A DNA stretch of 50,568 bases from Deltaproteobacteria bacterium (GTDB lineage Bacteria; Desulfobacterota; DSM-4660; Desulfatiglandales; HGW-15): assembly GCA_019308985.1 (NCBI GenBank), contig JAFDHB010000006.1, forward strand, positions 1 to 50,568, written 5' to 3'. Positions 7,974 through 16,314 of the stretch are shown one piece after another. The notes under the pieces are model-generated. The model was not told the origin of the DNA, made no database searches, and worked only from the letters and a program-made list of their open reading frames with translations. Positions within the stretch are counted from its first letter, which is position 1. Every line of letters begins with the position of its first letter. The position numbers and the translations under genes are program-made.

Positions 7974-8936
7974 ATGGTTTTGAAAAGGACAGTTTTAGGA
8001 CTATTGGTGGTGATGGCAGTCTTGAGCTTCAGCTTGGCGGCCTCTGCGGGAGACTATCCCACAAAGCCGGCGAAGCTCTTGATCCCCTTCGGCGCAGGCG
8101 GGTCCGCTGATTTCATGGGTAGAGCGATCGCCAAGGCTACGGAAAAGTATTTTGGCCAGCCCATCGTGGCGGTAAACCGCCCCGGCGCGGGGGGCGGCAT
8201 CATGTACACTGCCCTCAAGAATTCCAAACCCGACGGTTATACCCTGGGATGGAGCTCCACGGGCCTCTTGACGGTCACAAACATCGGCAATGTGCCTTTC
8301 TTCTATGACGCCTTTGAGCACGTCTGCAGGATTGGATACAGCGCACTACCCATCGCAGTCCGGGCCGATTCCCCGTGGAAGACCTTTGAGGAATTCATCG
8401 ATTATGCCCGCAAGAATCCCGGCAAGATAAAAATAGGTAATGCAGGTACGGGCAGCGCAACCCACTTGACACCGATCGTCATAGAGAAACGCTTGGGGGT
8501 CAAGTTCATACACGTACCCCTCGGGGCGAAGCGGAGGGTCCCGAGCCTGCTCGGTGGCGAAGTGGAGGCGATCTGTGTCCCCCTTCCCGAGGTAGCCCCC
8601 CAGGTGCGAGCAGGAAAGGCCAGGGTCCTAGTGGTGCCGAGCGAAAGGCGTGATCCGGGTTTCCCCGACGTCCCGACACTCAAGGAACTGGGATATGACA
8701 TTGTTATTGAACTTTTCAGGGGTATAGCCGTGCCAAAGGGGACCCCTGAAAGTATCATAGGAAAGCTGGAGGATTCCTTTAGGAAGGGAGCCCAGGAAGC
8801 GAGCTTCGTGGATATCTCCAAGAAAAACAGTTTCAATGTGAGCTTCATGGACAGAAGGACCTTTGAATCCTATGTCAAGGACAAGAATGACATGATTGCG
8901 GAGATCATGAAGGCCGCCGGGCTGAAGAAAAAATAA
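7974..8936 (+). CDS. tctC: Tripartite tricarboxylate transporter substrate-binding protein (TctC/Bug family)
   Basis: A 320-residue periplasmic receptor. The signal peptide (VLKRTVLGLLVVMAVLSFSL, cleavage likely after ASA) precedes the Bug-family start YPTKPAKLLIPFGAGGSADF. Further hallmarks are RPGAGGGI, and PLGAKRRVPSLLGGEVEA where the family ligand loop normally has a G-G-A-R pattern. Bug proteins bind carboxylates or other small molecules and deliver them to TctAB. The start is ATG 7974 with AGGAGG 7 bases upstream. It is followed by a stable intergenic hairpin before tctB, which fits higher expression of the receptor than of the membrane subunits. Confidence 0.93.
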   Translation: MVLKRTVLGLLVVMAVLSFSLAASAGDYPTKPAKLLIPFGAGGSADFMGRAIAKATEKYFGQPIVAVNRPGAGGGIMYTALKNSKPDGYTLGWSSTGLLTVTNIGNVPFFYDAFEHVCRIGYSALPIAVRADSPWKTFEEFIDYARKNPGKIKIGNAGTGSATHLTPIVIEKRLGVKFIHVPLGAKRRVPSLLGGEVEAICVPLPEVAPQVRAGKARVLVVPSERRDPGFPDVPTLKELGYDIVIELFRGIAVPKGTPESIIGKLEDSFRKGAQEASFVDISKKNSFNVSFMDRRTFESYVKDKNDMIAEIMKAAGLKKK

Positions 8937-8945
8937 CCAGCATTC

Positions 8946-8978
8946 AGGGTGGCGCCGTTTCCCATCCGGCGCTACCCT
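8946..8978 (+). other. Stable mRNA hairpin between tctC and tctB
   Basis: AGGGTGGCGCCG (8946-8957) pairs with CGGCGCTACCCT (8967-8978): 12 pairs including one G-U, with a 9-nt loop. No T-run follows and the next gene starts 20 bases on. It is therefore more likely a 3'-end stabiliser for tctC mRNA than a full terminator. Confidence 0.7.
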
Positions 8979-8997
8979 GCTATCTTTGAGGACGCAA

Positions 8998-9453
8998 GTG
9001 AGAACCCCGAACCTGGTCATATCCATAGTCTTGATTCTTTTTTCAGCTTTCTATATTTCCATGATCATCAGGCTGCCTGATAGAAATCTCCCCCATACTC
9101 TTGGGGCCCAATTTGTGCCGTGGGTCCTTGCTTGCTGCCTGGTGTTTCTTTCCCTGCTCTTACTCCTGAAAGGGATCTTCGGGACTCAAGACTCAGAATC
9201 CAAGCCCGTGTTGCACGCAAAGGACCTCGGAGGGATACTGGGTCTCCTGGTCCTCATAATCTTCTATATCAAGGCAATGGACTTGTTCGGATTTCCCCTG
9301 ACCACGGTGTTTTTTCTGGCGGCCCTGGCCTTTATTTCGGGGGCCAGGAGTGTCTTGGAAATCCTGGTCTTCTCCATTGTTACAACTGCGGGAGTCTACC
9401 TGCTATTTCAACAGTTCTTCAAGGTTCAACTCCCGGCAGGACAATTCTTTTAG
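8998..9453 (+). CDS. tctB: Tripartite tricarboxylate transporter small membrane subunit TctB
   Basis: About 151 residues with four hydrophobic segments, as in TctB proteins. These are small inner-membrane subunits that pair with TctA. GTG 8998 is preferred because GAGG lies 6 bases upstream; TTG 8986 would add four residues. Its position between receptor and large-permease genes, 12 bases before tctA, supports the call more than the sequence, which diverges quickly in this family. Confidence 0.85.
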   Translation: MRTPNLVISIVLILFSAFYISMIIRLPDRNLPHTLGAQFVPWVLACCLVFLSLLLLLKGIFGTQDSESKPVLHAKDLGGILGLLVLIIFYIKAMDLFGFPLTTVFFLAALAFISGARSVLEILVFSIVTTAGVYLLFQQFFKVQLPAGQFF

Positions 9454-9465
9454 AGAGACGAGCCA

Positions 9466-10935
9466 ATGGGTGATGTCGCCATAGCCGCATTGTGGGATGT
9501 CATGCGGGCCCATAACCTTTTTGCCAGCATGATGGGAGTGATCTTCGGCCTTTTCATAGGGGCCACGCCGGGGTTGACCATCAGCCTCGGGATGGTCCTC
9601 CTCCTTCCCATGACATTTACCTTAAGCCCGGTGACCTCCTTCAGTCTCCTCCTTGGGCTCTATGCGGCAGGATTCACCGGCGGGTCAGTATCCGCGATAT
9701 TGCTCAACATTCCCGGGACCCCCTCAGCCGCCGCCACCGCCATAGACGGCCATGCCATGGCCAAGAGGGGAAAGGCAGGCGAAGCCATTGGGACTGCCGT
9801 GTCGGCCTCCTTTTTCGGGGGGATGTTCAGCCTCGTGTGCCTGGTGCTGATAGCACCGACCATCGCGAAGTTCGCCCTGCGTTTCGGTGCGCCGGAGCTC
9901 TTTGCCCTGGTATTGCTGGGGCTCACCCTTATCTGTAGTTTCGGGCAGAAATCCGTTGTCAAGGGTCTTATCTCCGGGGTAATAGGCCTTATTTTCATGA
10001 CCGCGGGTCTTGACCCTATGCTAGGAACGCCACGCTTCACCTTTGGCATGGTTGAACTCCAGAGCGGTGTCTCTTTCCTGCCCGCACTGATCGGGCTCTT
10101 TGCAATCCCTCAAATACTGGACGGGATAATTGTCGGTATCAGGGTGATCCCCAAATACCAGGCAAAGGTAGCCGGTGTCCTCCCCAGGCTCAAGGACATT
10201 GTTCGGCTCTTCAAACCCATGCTGCTGGGTGCCTCTGTGGGCACCGGTATCGGGGCCATCCCCGGGGCAGGTGGCCCGATAGCCGTATTCCTGAGTTATG
10301 ACTACGCGAGGAGATTCTTCCGATCAAGAGGGAAATTCGGCACCGGGGTGCCCGAAGGCGTGGCAGCCCCTGAATCGGCGAACAACGGCGTTGCCGGCGG
10401 TGCCATGATACCGATGCTCACCCTGGGAATTCCCGGTGACCCCATAACCGCTATTCTCCTCGGCGCCTTGATGATACAAGGGCTTACCCCGGGGCCTCTC
10501 CTCTTTGAAAACAACGCCCAGTTCGTATACAGCGTCTTTTGGGCCTACTTCGTGGCAAACGTAATGACCCTGTGCCTGACTTTCTTGACCATAAAGGCCT
10601 GGGTGAGAATCCACCAGGTGCCGTCGAGGATACTCCTTCCCATCATCACCGTGCTTTGTATCGTTGGATCCTATGCCCTCAGGAACACCTTCTTCGACAC
10701 CGGCGTCATGCTCTTCTTCGGCATCCTGGGGTACCTGATGAACAAGTATGGCTTCCCCATCGTGCCCATGCTCCTTGCCATCATCCTGGGACCTGCCCTG
10801 GAAGAACACCTCCGCATGTCCCTCATCATCTCCGAGGGCGACCCCTCCATTTTCCTCACCCACCCCATCAGCCTGACCTTTATCCTGGTTGCCCTGGTAT
10901 CATTTACACTACCCCTCGTGCGAAAGAAATCATGA
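9466..10935 (+). CDS. tctA: Tripartite tricarboxylate transporter permease TctA
   Basis: A 489-residue polytopic protein with the family's best-conserved regions: GVIFGLFIGATPGLT near residue 22, NIPGTPSAAATAIDGHAMAK near 80, and the repeated-half counterpart TGIGAIPGAGGPIAVF plus GVAAPESANNGVAGGAMIP near 265-310. TctA forms the transport path for a sodium- or proton-driven solute uptake system with TctB and TctC. ATG 9466 follows GAGACGAGCCA. This ends the LacI-controlled operon; the next gene is convergent. The 199 bases to that gene show no clear terminator. Confidence 0.95.
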   Translation: MGDVAIAALWDVMRAHNLFASMMGVIFGLFIGATPGLTISLGMVLLLPMTFTLSPVTSFSLLLGLYAAGFTGGSVSAILLNIPGTPSAAATAIDGHAMAKRGKAGEAIGTAVSASFFGGMFSLVCLVLIAPTIAKFALRFGAPELFALVLLGLTLICSFGQKSVVKGLISGVIGLIFMTAGLDPMLGTPRFTFGMVELQSGVSFLPALIGLFAIPQILDGIIVGIRVIPKYQAKVAGVLPRLKDIVRLFKPMLLGASVGTGIGAIPGAGGPIAVFLSYDYARRFFRSRGKFGTGVPEGVAAPESANNGVAGGAMIPMLTLGIPGDPITAILLGALMIQGLTPGPLLFENNAQFVYSVFWAYFVANVMTLCLTFLTIKAWVRIHQVPSRILLPIITVLCIVGSYALRNTFFDTGVMLFFGILGYLMNKYGFPIVPMLLAIILGPALEEHLRMSLIISEGDPSIFLTHPISLTFILVALVSFTLPLVRKKS

Positions 10936-11134
10936 GGGGAAAAATACCGGGTATTAGAACGGCTCGTACCTGAATACGGAGTGAGACCTAATTGACGAGA
11001 TCAATAGAGATTGATGCCGTCTCTTGGACCTTTTGTGGACCATGTAATCGCTCCTCAACCCATGCGGTGGAGGTTTGTGAGGCTTGCCTGATCCCCTCCT
11101 GACTTGCGATACCCCAATTCAAAGTACCAAGGTA

Positions 11135-11695
11135 TTAGGCCCGGAATTGATTTCTATGAAGCCAGCTCCCTTCGGGTCTCAGTGATCGGGGGCCTGGTTC
11201 CTCTCCAGGGACGCCAAAATGAATGGCGGCTGCAAGGGTCATTCCTTCCGGTGCCTTCACCATACTGTTGATCTTCTCCACCGCTTCACCACGAAAATAG
11301 GATATTTTTGAGCCCAGGCCTTCGGTCACGGCAGCAAGGAGCATGTTCTGTATGCAACACCAAGCACCGGCAGCATGTGCAGCCTCGTCCGGGTGATAGA
11401 CCAGGACGATGCTTGCATTTTGAAAGGTATCCTTCTGTCTCTGGGCTGCTTCCTCCAGTTCCGGCGGCACAGCCTCTCCCCGGGGCTTGTTTTCCCTGTT
11501 GAGGACATACTTTATTTCACTGATCTCTTCGATCAGCTTCGGATCATCAACCACGACGAATTCCCACCCCTGGGTATTCCTTGGGGAAGGGGCCTTGGTG
11601 CCCTCCTTTATGATCCTTCCAAGCTGTTCCTCCGTGGCAGGGGCCTTGAACTTTCTTATAGTCCTCCTCTTTTCATTCACCTCGTAGAAATCCAT
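11135..11695 (-). CDS. Nitroreductase-family protein
   Basis: A 186-residue flavin oxidoreductase-like protein. The start EKRRTIRKFKAPATEEQL and the FMN-phosphate region KAPSPRNTQGWEFVVVDD are typical of the nitroreductase superfamily. AAGAWCCIQNMLLAAVTEGL lies near residue 110 and the C-terminal IHFGVPGEEP follows. It probably uses FMN and NAD(P)H in the cytoplasm; members reduce nitro compounds, quinones or enones, or serve dehalogenation and cofactor chemistry. ATG 11695 follows AGGAGGA. It is monocistronic and divergent from the thioesterase gene, and unrelated in function to its neighbours as far as I can tell. Confidence 0.9.
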   Translation of the reverse strand: MDFYEVNEKRRTIRKFKAPATEEQLGRIIKEGTKAPSPRNTQGWEFVVVDDPKLIEEISEIKYVLNRENKPRGEAVPPELEEAAQRQKDTFQNASIVLVYHPDEAAHAAGAWCCIQNMLLAAVTEGLGSKISYFRGEAVEKINSMVKAPEGMTLAAAIHFGVPGEEPGPRSLRPEGSWLHRNQFRA

Positions 11696-11749
11696 TCAAA
11701 TCCTCCTTTGTCATGGTTTCTTTCCATCCGGGCAGCACCTATTAAATTC

Positions 11750-11777
11750 TTGACATCTCTAACCTTAGGACTAGAAT
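11750..11777 (+). promoter_or_regulatory. Sigma-70-type promoter for the YbgC-like gene
   Basis: TTGACA (11750-11755) and TAGAAT (11772-11777) are spaced 16 bp, about 80 bases before the start codon at 11860. Confidence 0.65.
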
Positions 11778-11859
11778 AGCGGCCCTGTGAAAGGCGATTC
11801 AATTTACGGCCCGCCACAGGTCTGCAAACTCTATTGAGAGGTACCATACATCAAGACCC

Positions 11860-12285
11860 ATGGAAAATCAACGGTGGCACGAGACAAAGATCAGGGTAAG
11901 ATACAAGGACACGGACAGGATGGGCGTGGTCTACTACGGCAACTACCTCACCTATTTCGAGGTGGGACGGACCGAGTATATGCGCCAACTCGGTCTCCCC
12001 TATTCTTACCTGGAGAGCCAGGGGTATTCCCTGGTGGTTATAGAGGCAGCGGCGAAGTACCACGCAAACGTGGGCTATGATTCCGTGGTCACCGTCCGCA
12101 CAAGGATCGCTGATGTAGACGGGGTTCGGGTCCGGTTTGAATACAGGGTCTTGGACGAGCAAGGAAAATTGCTGGTTAGTGGCCATACGGTCCATGCATG
12201 CATAAACGAGAACATGAAACCAGTCAGATTACCCTCCCAATTGAAACAGGTCATCCAGGACAAGGTTACGGACCAGGAAGACTAG
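11860..12285 (+). CDS. Acyl-CoA thioesterase, YbgC/4-hydroxybenzoyl-CoA thioesterase family
   Basis: A 141-residue hot-dog-fold protein. The YbgC signature is clear: D-T-D-R-M-G-V-V-Y-Y-G-N-Y (residues about 17-30) with the catalytic Asp in DRMG, then YFEVGRTEYM. Such enzymes hydrolyse short or aromatic acyl-CoA and acyl-ACP esters in the cytoplasm. In Gram-negatives ybgC often sits with tol-pal, but not here. It is flanked by the divergent nitroreductase gene and by the convergent HprK-like gene 43 bases away, so it is likely transcribed alone from the promoter at 11750. The particular acyl-CoA is unknown. Confidence 0.92.
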   Translation: MENQRWHETKIRVRYKDTDRMGVVYYGNYLTYFEVGRTEYMRQLGLPYSYLESQGYSLVVIEAAAKYHANVGYDSVVTVRTRIADVDGVRVRFEYRVLDEQGKLLVSGHTVHACINENMKPVRLPSQLKQVIQDKVTDQED

Positions 12286-12328
12286 GCAAGCAGCATCCTG
12301 CTTCTTGCCCTCAAGCCCTGTTCACGGA

Positions 12329-13225
12329 TTATGCATCCGGGTATGTAGTGCCCCTGATAAACTCAACGACTTCCTCGTCAGGCCTGAAATCAAGATTATA
12401 GCAGGGGACGGCATCTACCATGCGGTGGCAGAGTTCCAAGGTAAAATCCATGCCTTTCCTATCCCACAAGGGGGGGAAGGCCCTGGTCAAGATGCCTGAC
12501 AAGGCTTGTGATCTTTCGGCTCGGATAATGCTGTTCTGTTTTCCTTTGCCAAGGGAAAAGATCCTGGATACGGGTACCCCTTTAGGTGAGCATTCCTTGA
12601 AGGTCCCGTGCCAGGGGGTGCCATACATCCTGAATGCCCCCTTTTCTTCCCTGATGATGATCCTGTCGTCATTGAGCACCTGAGCACCTTTTCTGTGCCA
12701 GATCTCCCCCATGGTGGACTTGCCGTCACCAGAACGCCCGAGGAAAAGGTAGCCCTCTCCCCTGTCTTCTATTCCGCAGGCATGTACCAGTATTCCCCTG
12801 CCCTCCTTGAGGAGCAGGATGATCAAGAGCTGGTTCAGGGGATATCCCAGGGGATCCGTCGGCTGCCCGTAGGCGGGAGATTCATTTTCCAGGTAGAGAT
12901 ATCCGGACCTGAGATCGGGCTCAAGGACAAGCAGCCTGGTCGGTCGCGAATCGCCTTCAAGGGCATGATCCTGGAGGACATACCGCTTCTCACTCCTGTA
13001 AAGTGCCCAGGTGGTCCCGGAATCAAAGACCCTCTCCATAATCTTCATGCTGGGCAATGACCCCTTGACAACGTGCAGCCTGATATCCTCCCTCCCCTGC
13101 CCCGGAGCACCAAAGGCCCCACTGCGTCCCTGGAACAGGGATCCATGGATATTCCCCTCCAGGCAGAAGGATATGCCTATCCCCGCCAGGGCAACCCTGA
13201 ACACCCTTTTCCCATTGCCCTTCAA
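12329..13225 (-). CDS. HprK-like (serine/PEP-carboxykinase-fold) kinase of RiPP cassette 1
   Basis: A 298-residue protein whose C-terminal half is HPr-kinase-like. The Walker A loop GRSGDGKST lies at about 163-171, preceded by VHACGIEDRGEGYLFL, and a second acidic motif LNDDRIII near 184-191 corresponds to the metal-binding aspartates of HprK/PckA proteins. The N-terminal 140 residues resemble nothing I can name. HprK homologues occur in lasso-peptide and radical-SAM peptide clusters, where some phosphorylate the peptide. Here it is the last gene after PqqD, radical SAM and precursor, 9 bases downstream of the precursor stop. TTG 13225 is the likely start; a GTG seven codons later is possible. 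Confidence 0.82.
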   Translation of the reverse strand: MKGNGKRVFRVALAGIGISFCLEGNIHGSLFQGRSGAFGAPGQGREDIRLHVVKGSLPSMKIMERVFDSGTTWALYRSEKRYVLQDHALEGDSRPTRLLVLEPDLRSGYLYLENESPAYGQPTDPLGYPLNQLLIILLLKEGRGILVHACGIEDRGEGYLFLGRSGDGKSTMGEIWHRKGAQVLNDDRIIIREEKGAFRMYGTPWHGTFKECSPKGVPVSRIFSLGKGKQNSIIRAERSQALSGILTRAFPPLWDRKGMDFTLELCHRMVDAVPCYNLDFRPDEEVVEFIRGTTYPDA

Positions 13226-13234
13226 GGTCCTACC

Positions 13235-13402
13235 CTAGGATCCCGGCCTCTTGCAAGCAGGATGAGTACAATTCCGCTTCACCCTGGAAGGCTCTGCTGC
13301 ATTTACCTTGCAGGCCTGAAGGACCGCCTCTTCCATCTCAAGCCTCACCCTCTCGATAACGGGTCTTGCGTAAGGCTTCCTTGTCTTTCCTTCCCCGTCC
13401 AT
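13235..13402 (-). CDS. Candidate RiPP precursor peptide of cassette 1 (55 aa, three Cys)
   Basis: A 55-residue peptide lying between the radical SAM and kinase genes. The first part (MDGEGKTRKPYARPVIERV, then RLEMEEAVLQA) is charged and leader-like. The rest carries Cys31, Cys45 and Cys50 (ACKVNAAEPS; NCTHPACKRPGS). ATG 13402 has AAAGGAG 6 bases upstream and lies 19 bases past the radical SAM stop, fitting operonic translation. The PYxxP-x-hydrophobic leader pattern matches that of the 49554-49796 precursor. No homologue is known to me. A substrate role is inferred from position, leader pattern and Cys content. The frame could be extended upstream through other start codons, but the ribosome-binding site favours this one. 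Confidence 0.72.
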   Translation of the reverse strand: MDGEGKTRKPYARPVIERVRLEMEEAVLQACKVNAAEPSRVKRNCTHPACKRPGS

Positions 13403-13421
13403 TTCTTGCTCCTTTGAAATA

Positions 13422-14501
13422 TCACCCACCATGAAACGCCTCTGCCCTGAGGTGTGCGATTCTACAGAGGTATTCCACCGGTGTCTGGATCTCCCTATGT
13501 TCCAACCAGGCCATGCCCGGGCATTGCCCGCAAAGGTCAAGGAGTTCGCACCCGGAACAAGGGTAGTCCTTCCCTGCCCTTTGTTCCAGCAAACCGGGAA
13601 TAAACTCCCTCCATCCCTCCCTGAAGGAGCCCTGCCTCAAGCTATAGGTGCGAAAGCGACTCACCTCGCACGGAGCCAACTCCCCATAGGGATCAATGTG
13701 AAAAGTGGATACGCCTGCACCACAGGAAAAAAGCCTGCCCCCTTCCTGCTCGCCTATGAACTCTTCACAAAACAGTCGCCACTCCCTTGTCCTCTCCTCA
13801 TCGGAAAGATCCAGGTCCAGCACCTCCTCGGGGGACAGTCTCAACTTGCAGGGCACCCTGGATCCGTCGAGACGGGGATTTATCACGGGATCGAATCTGA
13901 ACTTCAGGCCCAGCCCTTCGGCCAAGGCCTTCATCTCCAAAAGTTCGTGTTTGTTCAGGGTCATCACCATGGTCTTGAGCTCTAGAGGGAGTCCTCTCTC
14001 AAGGAGGAACTCTATGCCCCTAATAGTATCCCTGTATGATCCATGGATCCCCGTGATTCTGTCATGGGTTTCACTGCTGGCCCCGTAGATGGAGATTTCT
14101 ATGGCCAGGGGGCTCCATTCTGCAAGGCAGTCGGCCTTTTCCTGCGTCACCAGGGTGCCGTTTGTAAAGAGGGTTATCAGGAACCCCTTTTTCTTCGCAC
14201 TTGCCAGGATATCCGTAAAATCTTTTCTGATCAGGGGTTCCCCTCCGGTAAAAAGCAGCCAGAGACAACCCTCTTCTGCCAATTGGTCAAGGATATCCAC
14301 TACTTCCCCAAGCGATAGCTCTCTTTTCATCGCCTCCCTGTCCAGGGCGGGCAGGTTACAATAACAGTGCACACACCTCAAGTTACACCGAAACGTCAGT
14401 TCCATGGAACCGTGCACGGGTATTCTCTTCTGTATGATCTCCCCGTACAAGCGATCGCCGAAATCGCCATAACTGATTTCAGGTATCTCGCCCAGGCCCA
14501 T
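13422..14501 (-). CDS. Radical SAM/SPASM peptide-modifying enzyme (cassette 1)
   Basis: A 359-residue enzyme. The radical SAM cluster motif CNLRCVHC gives Cys39, 43 and 46, and LLFTGGEPLIRKDF is the SAM-binding GGEP motif. The C-terminal SPASM region has spaced cysteines (FSCGAG, LAPCEV, YPCSGC, DLCGQC, YLCRIA) able to hold two further Fe-S clusters. PqqE-like SPASM enzymes abstract hydrogen from peptide substrates to make thioether or C-C links. It starts 6 bases after the PqqD gene and precedes the precursor, so it most likely modifies that Cys-containing peptide. Which bond is made cannot be told from sequence. Confidence 0.92.
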   Translation of the reverse strand: MGLGEIPEISYGDFGDRLYGEIIQKRIPVHGSMELTFRCNLRCVHCYCNLPALDREAMKRELSLGEVVDILDQLAEEGCLWLLFTGGEPLIRKDFTDILASAKKKGFLITLFTNGTLVTQEKADCLAEWSPLAIEISIYGASSETHDRITGIHGSYRDTIRGIEFLLERGLPLELKTMVMTLNKHELLEMKALAEGLGLKFRFDPVINPRLDGSRVPCKLRLSPEEVLDLDLSDEERTREWRLFCEEFIGEQEGGRLFSCGAGVSTFHIDPYGELAPCEVSRFRTYSLRQGSFREGWREFIPGLLEQRAGKDYPCSGCELLDLCGQCPGMAWLEHREIQTPVEYLCRIAHLRAEAFHGG

Positions 14502-14507
14502 AAGACC

Positions 14508-14804
14508 CTATATCTCCTCGATTGCCCCTATGGTCTCCAATTGGTTGAGGTGCTCTAGCAGGTCCTGTTCGGCCTCCGCGGGTGTAATATCGTATTCCTT
14601 CACGATCACGTCTCTTATTTCCCCAACCTTCGTCATTCCATCCACCATTTCCCATATGAAAGCCCCGGTTTCATTGAGCGTATAGATGTTTTCAAGGTCA
14701 GCCACGCCCTTTCCTATGGGGACCAGAACCATGTTATCCCCTATCCTCCTGGAGGCCATGGAACCCCTTTTCTTGTAGACCTTGTCCAGAATATCCATTT
14801 TCAT
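14508..14804 (-). CDS. PqqD-family peptide chaperone (cassette 1)
   Basis: A 98-residue PqqD-like protein with the typical core: YTLNETGAFIWEMVDG around residue 41, followed by an acidic helical stretch EIRDVIVKEYDITPAEAEQD and LEHLNQLETIGAIEEI at the end. PqqD proteins bind the leader of a ribosomal peptide (RiPP recognition element) and present it to the radical SAM partner. It is the first gene of the minus-strand cassette. The in-frame ATG two codons later (14798) cannot be excluded as start. An AT-rich promoter lies about 95 bases upstream. Confidence 0.9.
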   Translation of the reverse strand: MKMDILDKVYKKRGSMASRRIGDNMVLVPIGKGVADLENIYTLNETGAFIWEMVDGMTKVGEIRDVIVKEYDITPAEAEQDLLEHLNQLETIGAIEEI

Positions 14805-14896
14805 GGCTTTACCCGCCCATCTTTTCCTCTATCCCCGTTTTTCCGTGCCAGCACCTCATGGATCGCCAGGTCCGCAAACAGTCTAAAATTGTTATT

Positions 14897-14926
14897 AATA
14901 TAACAAAAAATAGATTAATTTGTCAA
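14897..14926 (-). promoter_or_regulatory. Promoter of RiPP cassette 1
   Basis: On the minus strand TTGACA (14926-14921) and TATATT (14902-14897) are 18 bp apart in a strongly AT-rich patch, unlike the GC-richer surroundings. It is the only good promoter I see in the 315-base gap 14805-15119. I see no clear plus-strand promoter for sucC there and no other feature. Confidence 0.65.
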
Positions 14927-15119
14927 ATCATTATCCCTAATATCTCCTTTCCCTTTCCTTGAAATTTACCATATAATTCCCGCGAACCACGAAGATATTC
15001 CAAGAATCACCCTTAACCGCCTTGACAAAATACCCGGAAAAACAGTAAAGAAGCCAAACCCGAGGTAGTTGTCACTGGGCCATTGGGCACCAGGACTGAA
15101 CCGGGACAGGAGAATTGAG

Positions 15120-16292
15120 ATGAAACTGCATGAATTCCAGGCAAAGGAACAATTCAAGAAGTTCGGAATACCCGTGCCGAAAGGATACGTGGCAACCTCG
15201 CCTGACGATGCCATGAAGGCAGCCGGAAGGATAAAGGGCCCTCCCTGGGTGGTCAAGGCGCAGGTCCATGCCGGCGGACGCGGAAAGGGAGGAGGCGTTA
15301 GGGTCGTGGACTCCCATGAGGAGGTGAGGGATGCCGCCGCTGAAATCCTGGGCAAACCATTGATCACAAGACAGACAGGCCCTGAGGGTAAGCGGGTCTA
15401 CCAGGTCCTGGTGGAAGAGGGTGTCGAGATCGATCGCGAGCTTTACATGGCCATGGTCATGGATCGTTCCAGGACCATGCCCGTCATGATCTTCAGCCAG
15501 GCAGGGGGCATGGAAATCGAAGAGGTGGCCGCCGAGACACCGGAGCTTGTCCTGAAGGAACTCGTTGACCCTCTGACCGGCTGGATGCCTTACCAGGGAA
15601 GGAAACTGGCTTACAGATTGAGCCCGTTGCCCGAAGCCGGTACCATCAAGTCCTTGATGTCCATAATGGCCGGCCTTTACAGGGCCTTTGTCACCCTCGA
15701 TTGCTCCCTGGCCGAGATAAACCCCCTCGTCATCACCAGGCAGGGGACTTGTCAGGCCGTGGATGCCAAGATCACGATAGACGATAACGCCCTGTACAGG
15801 CAAGGTGAGATGAAGGCCCTTGATGACCCCAGGGAAAAGGACCCCCTGGATGCCAAGGCAGATGAATACAACCTGAACTACATCCGACTGGACGGGAATA
15901 TCGGCGCCATGGTCAATGGTGCAGGCCTCGCAATGGCTACCATGGACATGATCAAACTCGCCGGGGCGGAACCCGCAAACTTCCTGGACGTTGGTGGCGG
16001 TGCCAGCGAAGAGATGATAACAAAGGGGTTCGAGATAATACTCTCCGATCCAAAGGTCAAGGCCATCCTCATAAACATCTTTGGTGGAATCCTTAGGTGC
16101 GACGTCCTGGCACGAGGCGTGCTCAAGGCGGCGGAGGAGACCGATATCAAAGTCCCCCTGATCGTCAGGCTCGAGGGGACCAATGTGGAGGAGGGGAGGA
16201 AAATATTGCAGGAATCGGGGCTGAAGTTCCTTGTGGCCAAGGATATGGCTGAGGCGGCAGAACTTGTCGCGAAGCAGGTAGAGGAGAGCTGA
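15120..16292 (+). CDS. sucC: Succinyl-CoA synthetase beta subunit (ADP-forming type)
   Basis: A 390-residue protein beginning [20 protein letters not shown], the standard SucC opening. It has an ATP-grasp domain ([20 protein letters not shown]) and the C-terminal ligase region [10 protein letters not shown] and [13 protein letters not shown]. With SucD it interconverts succinyl-CoA plus ADP and phosphate with succinate, CoA and ATP. In an anaerobe it may serve propionate or acyl-CoA metabolism as well as the TCA cycle. ATG 15120 is chosen over a 17-codon upstream extension because the family always starts here. sucD follows after 22 bases. Confidence 0.96.
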   Translation: MKLHEFQAKEQFKKFGIPVPKGYVATSPDDAMKAAGRIKGPPWVVKAQVHAGGRGKGGGVRVVDSHEEVRDAAAEILGKPLITRQTGPEGKRVYQVLVEEGVEIDRELYMAMVMDRSRTMPVMIFSQAGGMEIEEVAAETPELVLKELVDPLTGWMPYQGRKLAYRLSPLPEAGTIKSLMSIMAGLYRAFVTLDCSLAEINPLVITRQGTCQAVDAKITIDDNALYRQGEMKALDDPREKDPLDAKADEYNLNYIRLDGNIGAMVNGAGLAMATMDMIKLAGAEPANFLDVGGGASEEMITKGFEIILSDPKVKAILINIFGGILRCDVLARGVLKAAEETDIKVPLIVRLEGTNVEEGRKILQESGLKFLVAKDMAEAAELVAKQVEES

Positions 16293-16314
16293 CTTCGAGG
16301 AAGAACGGAGAGGG

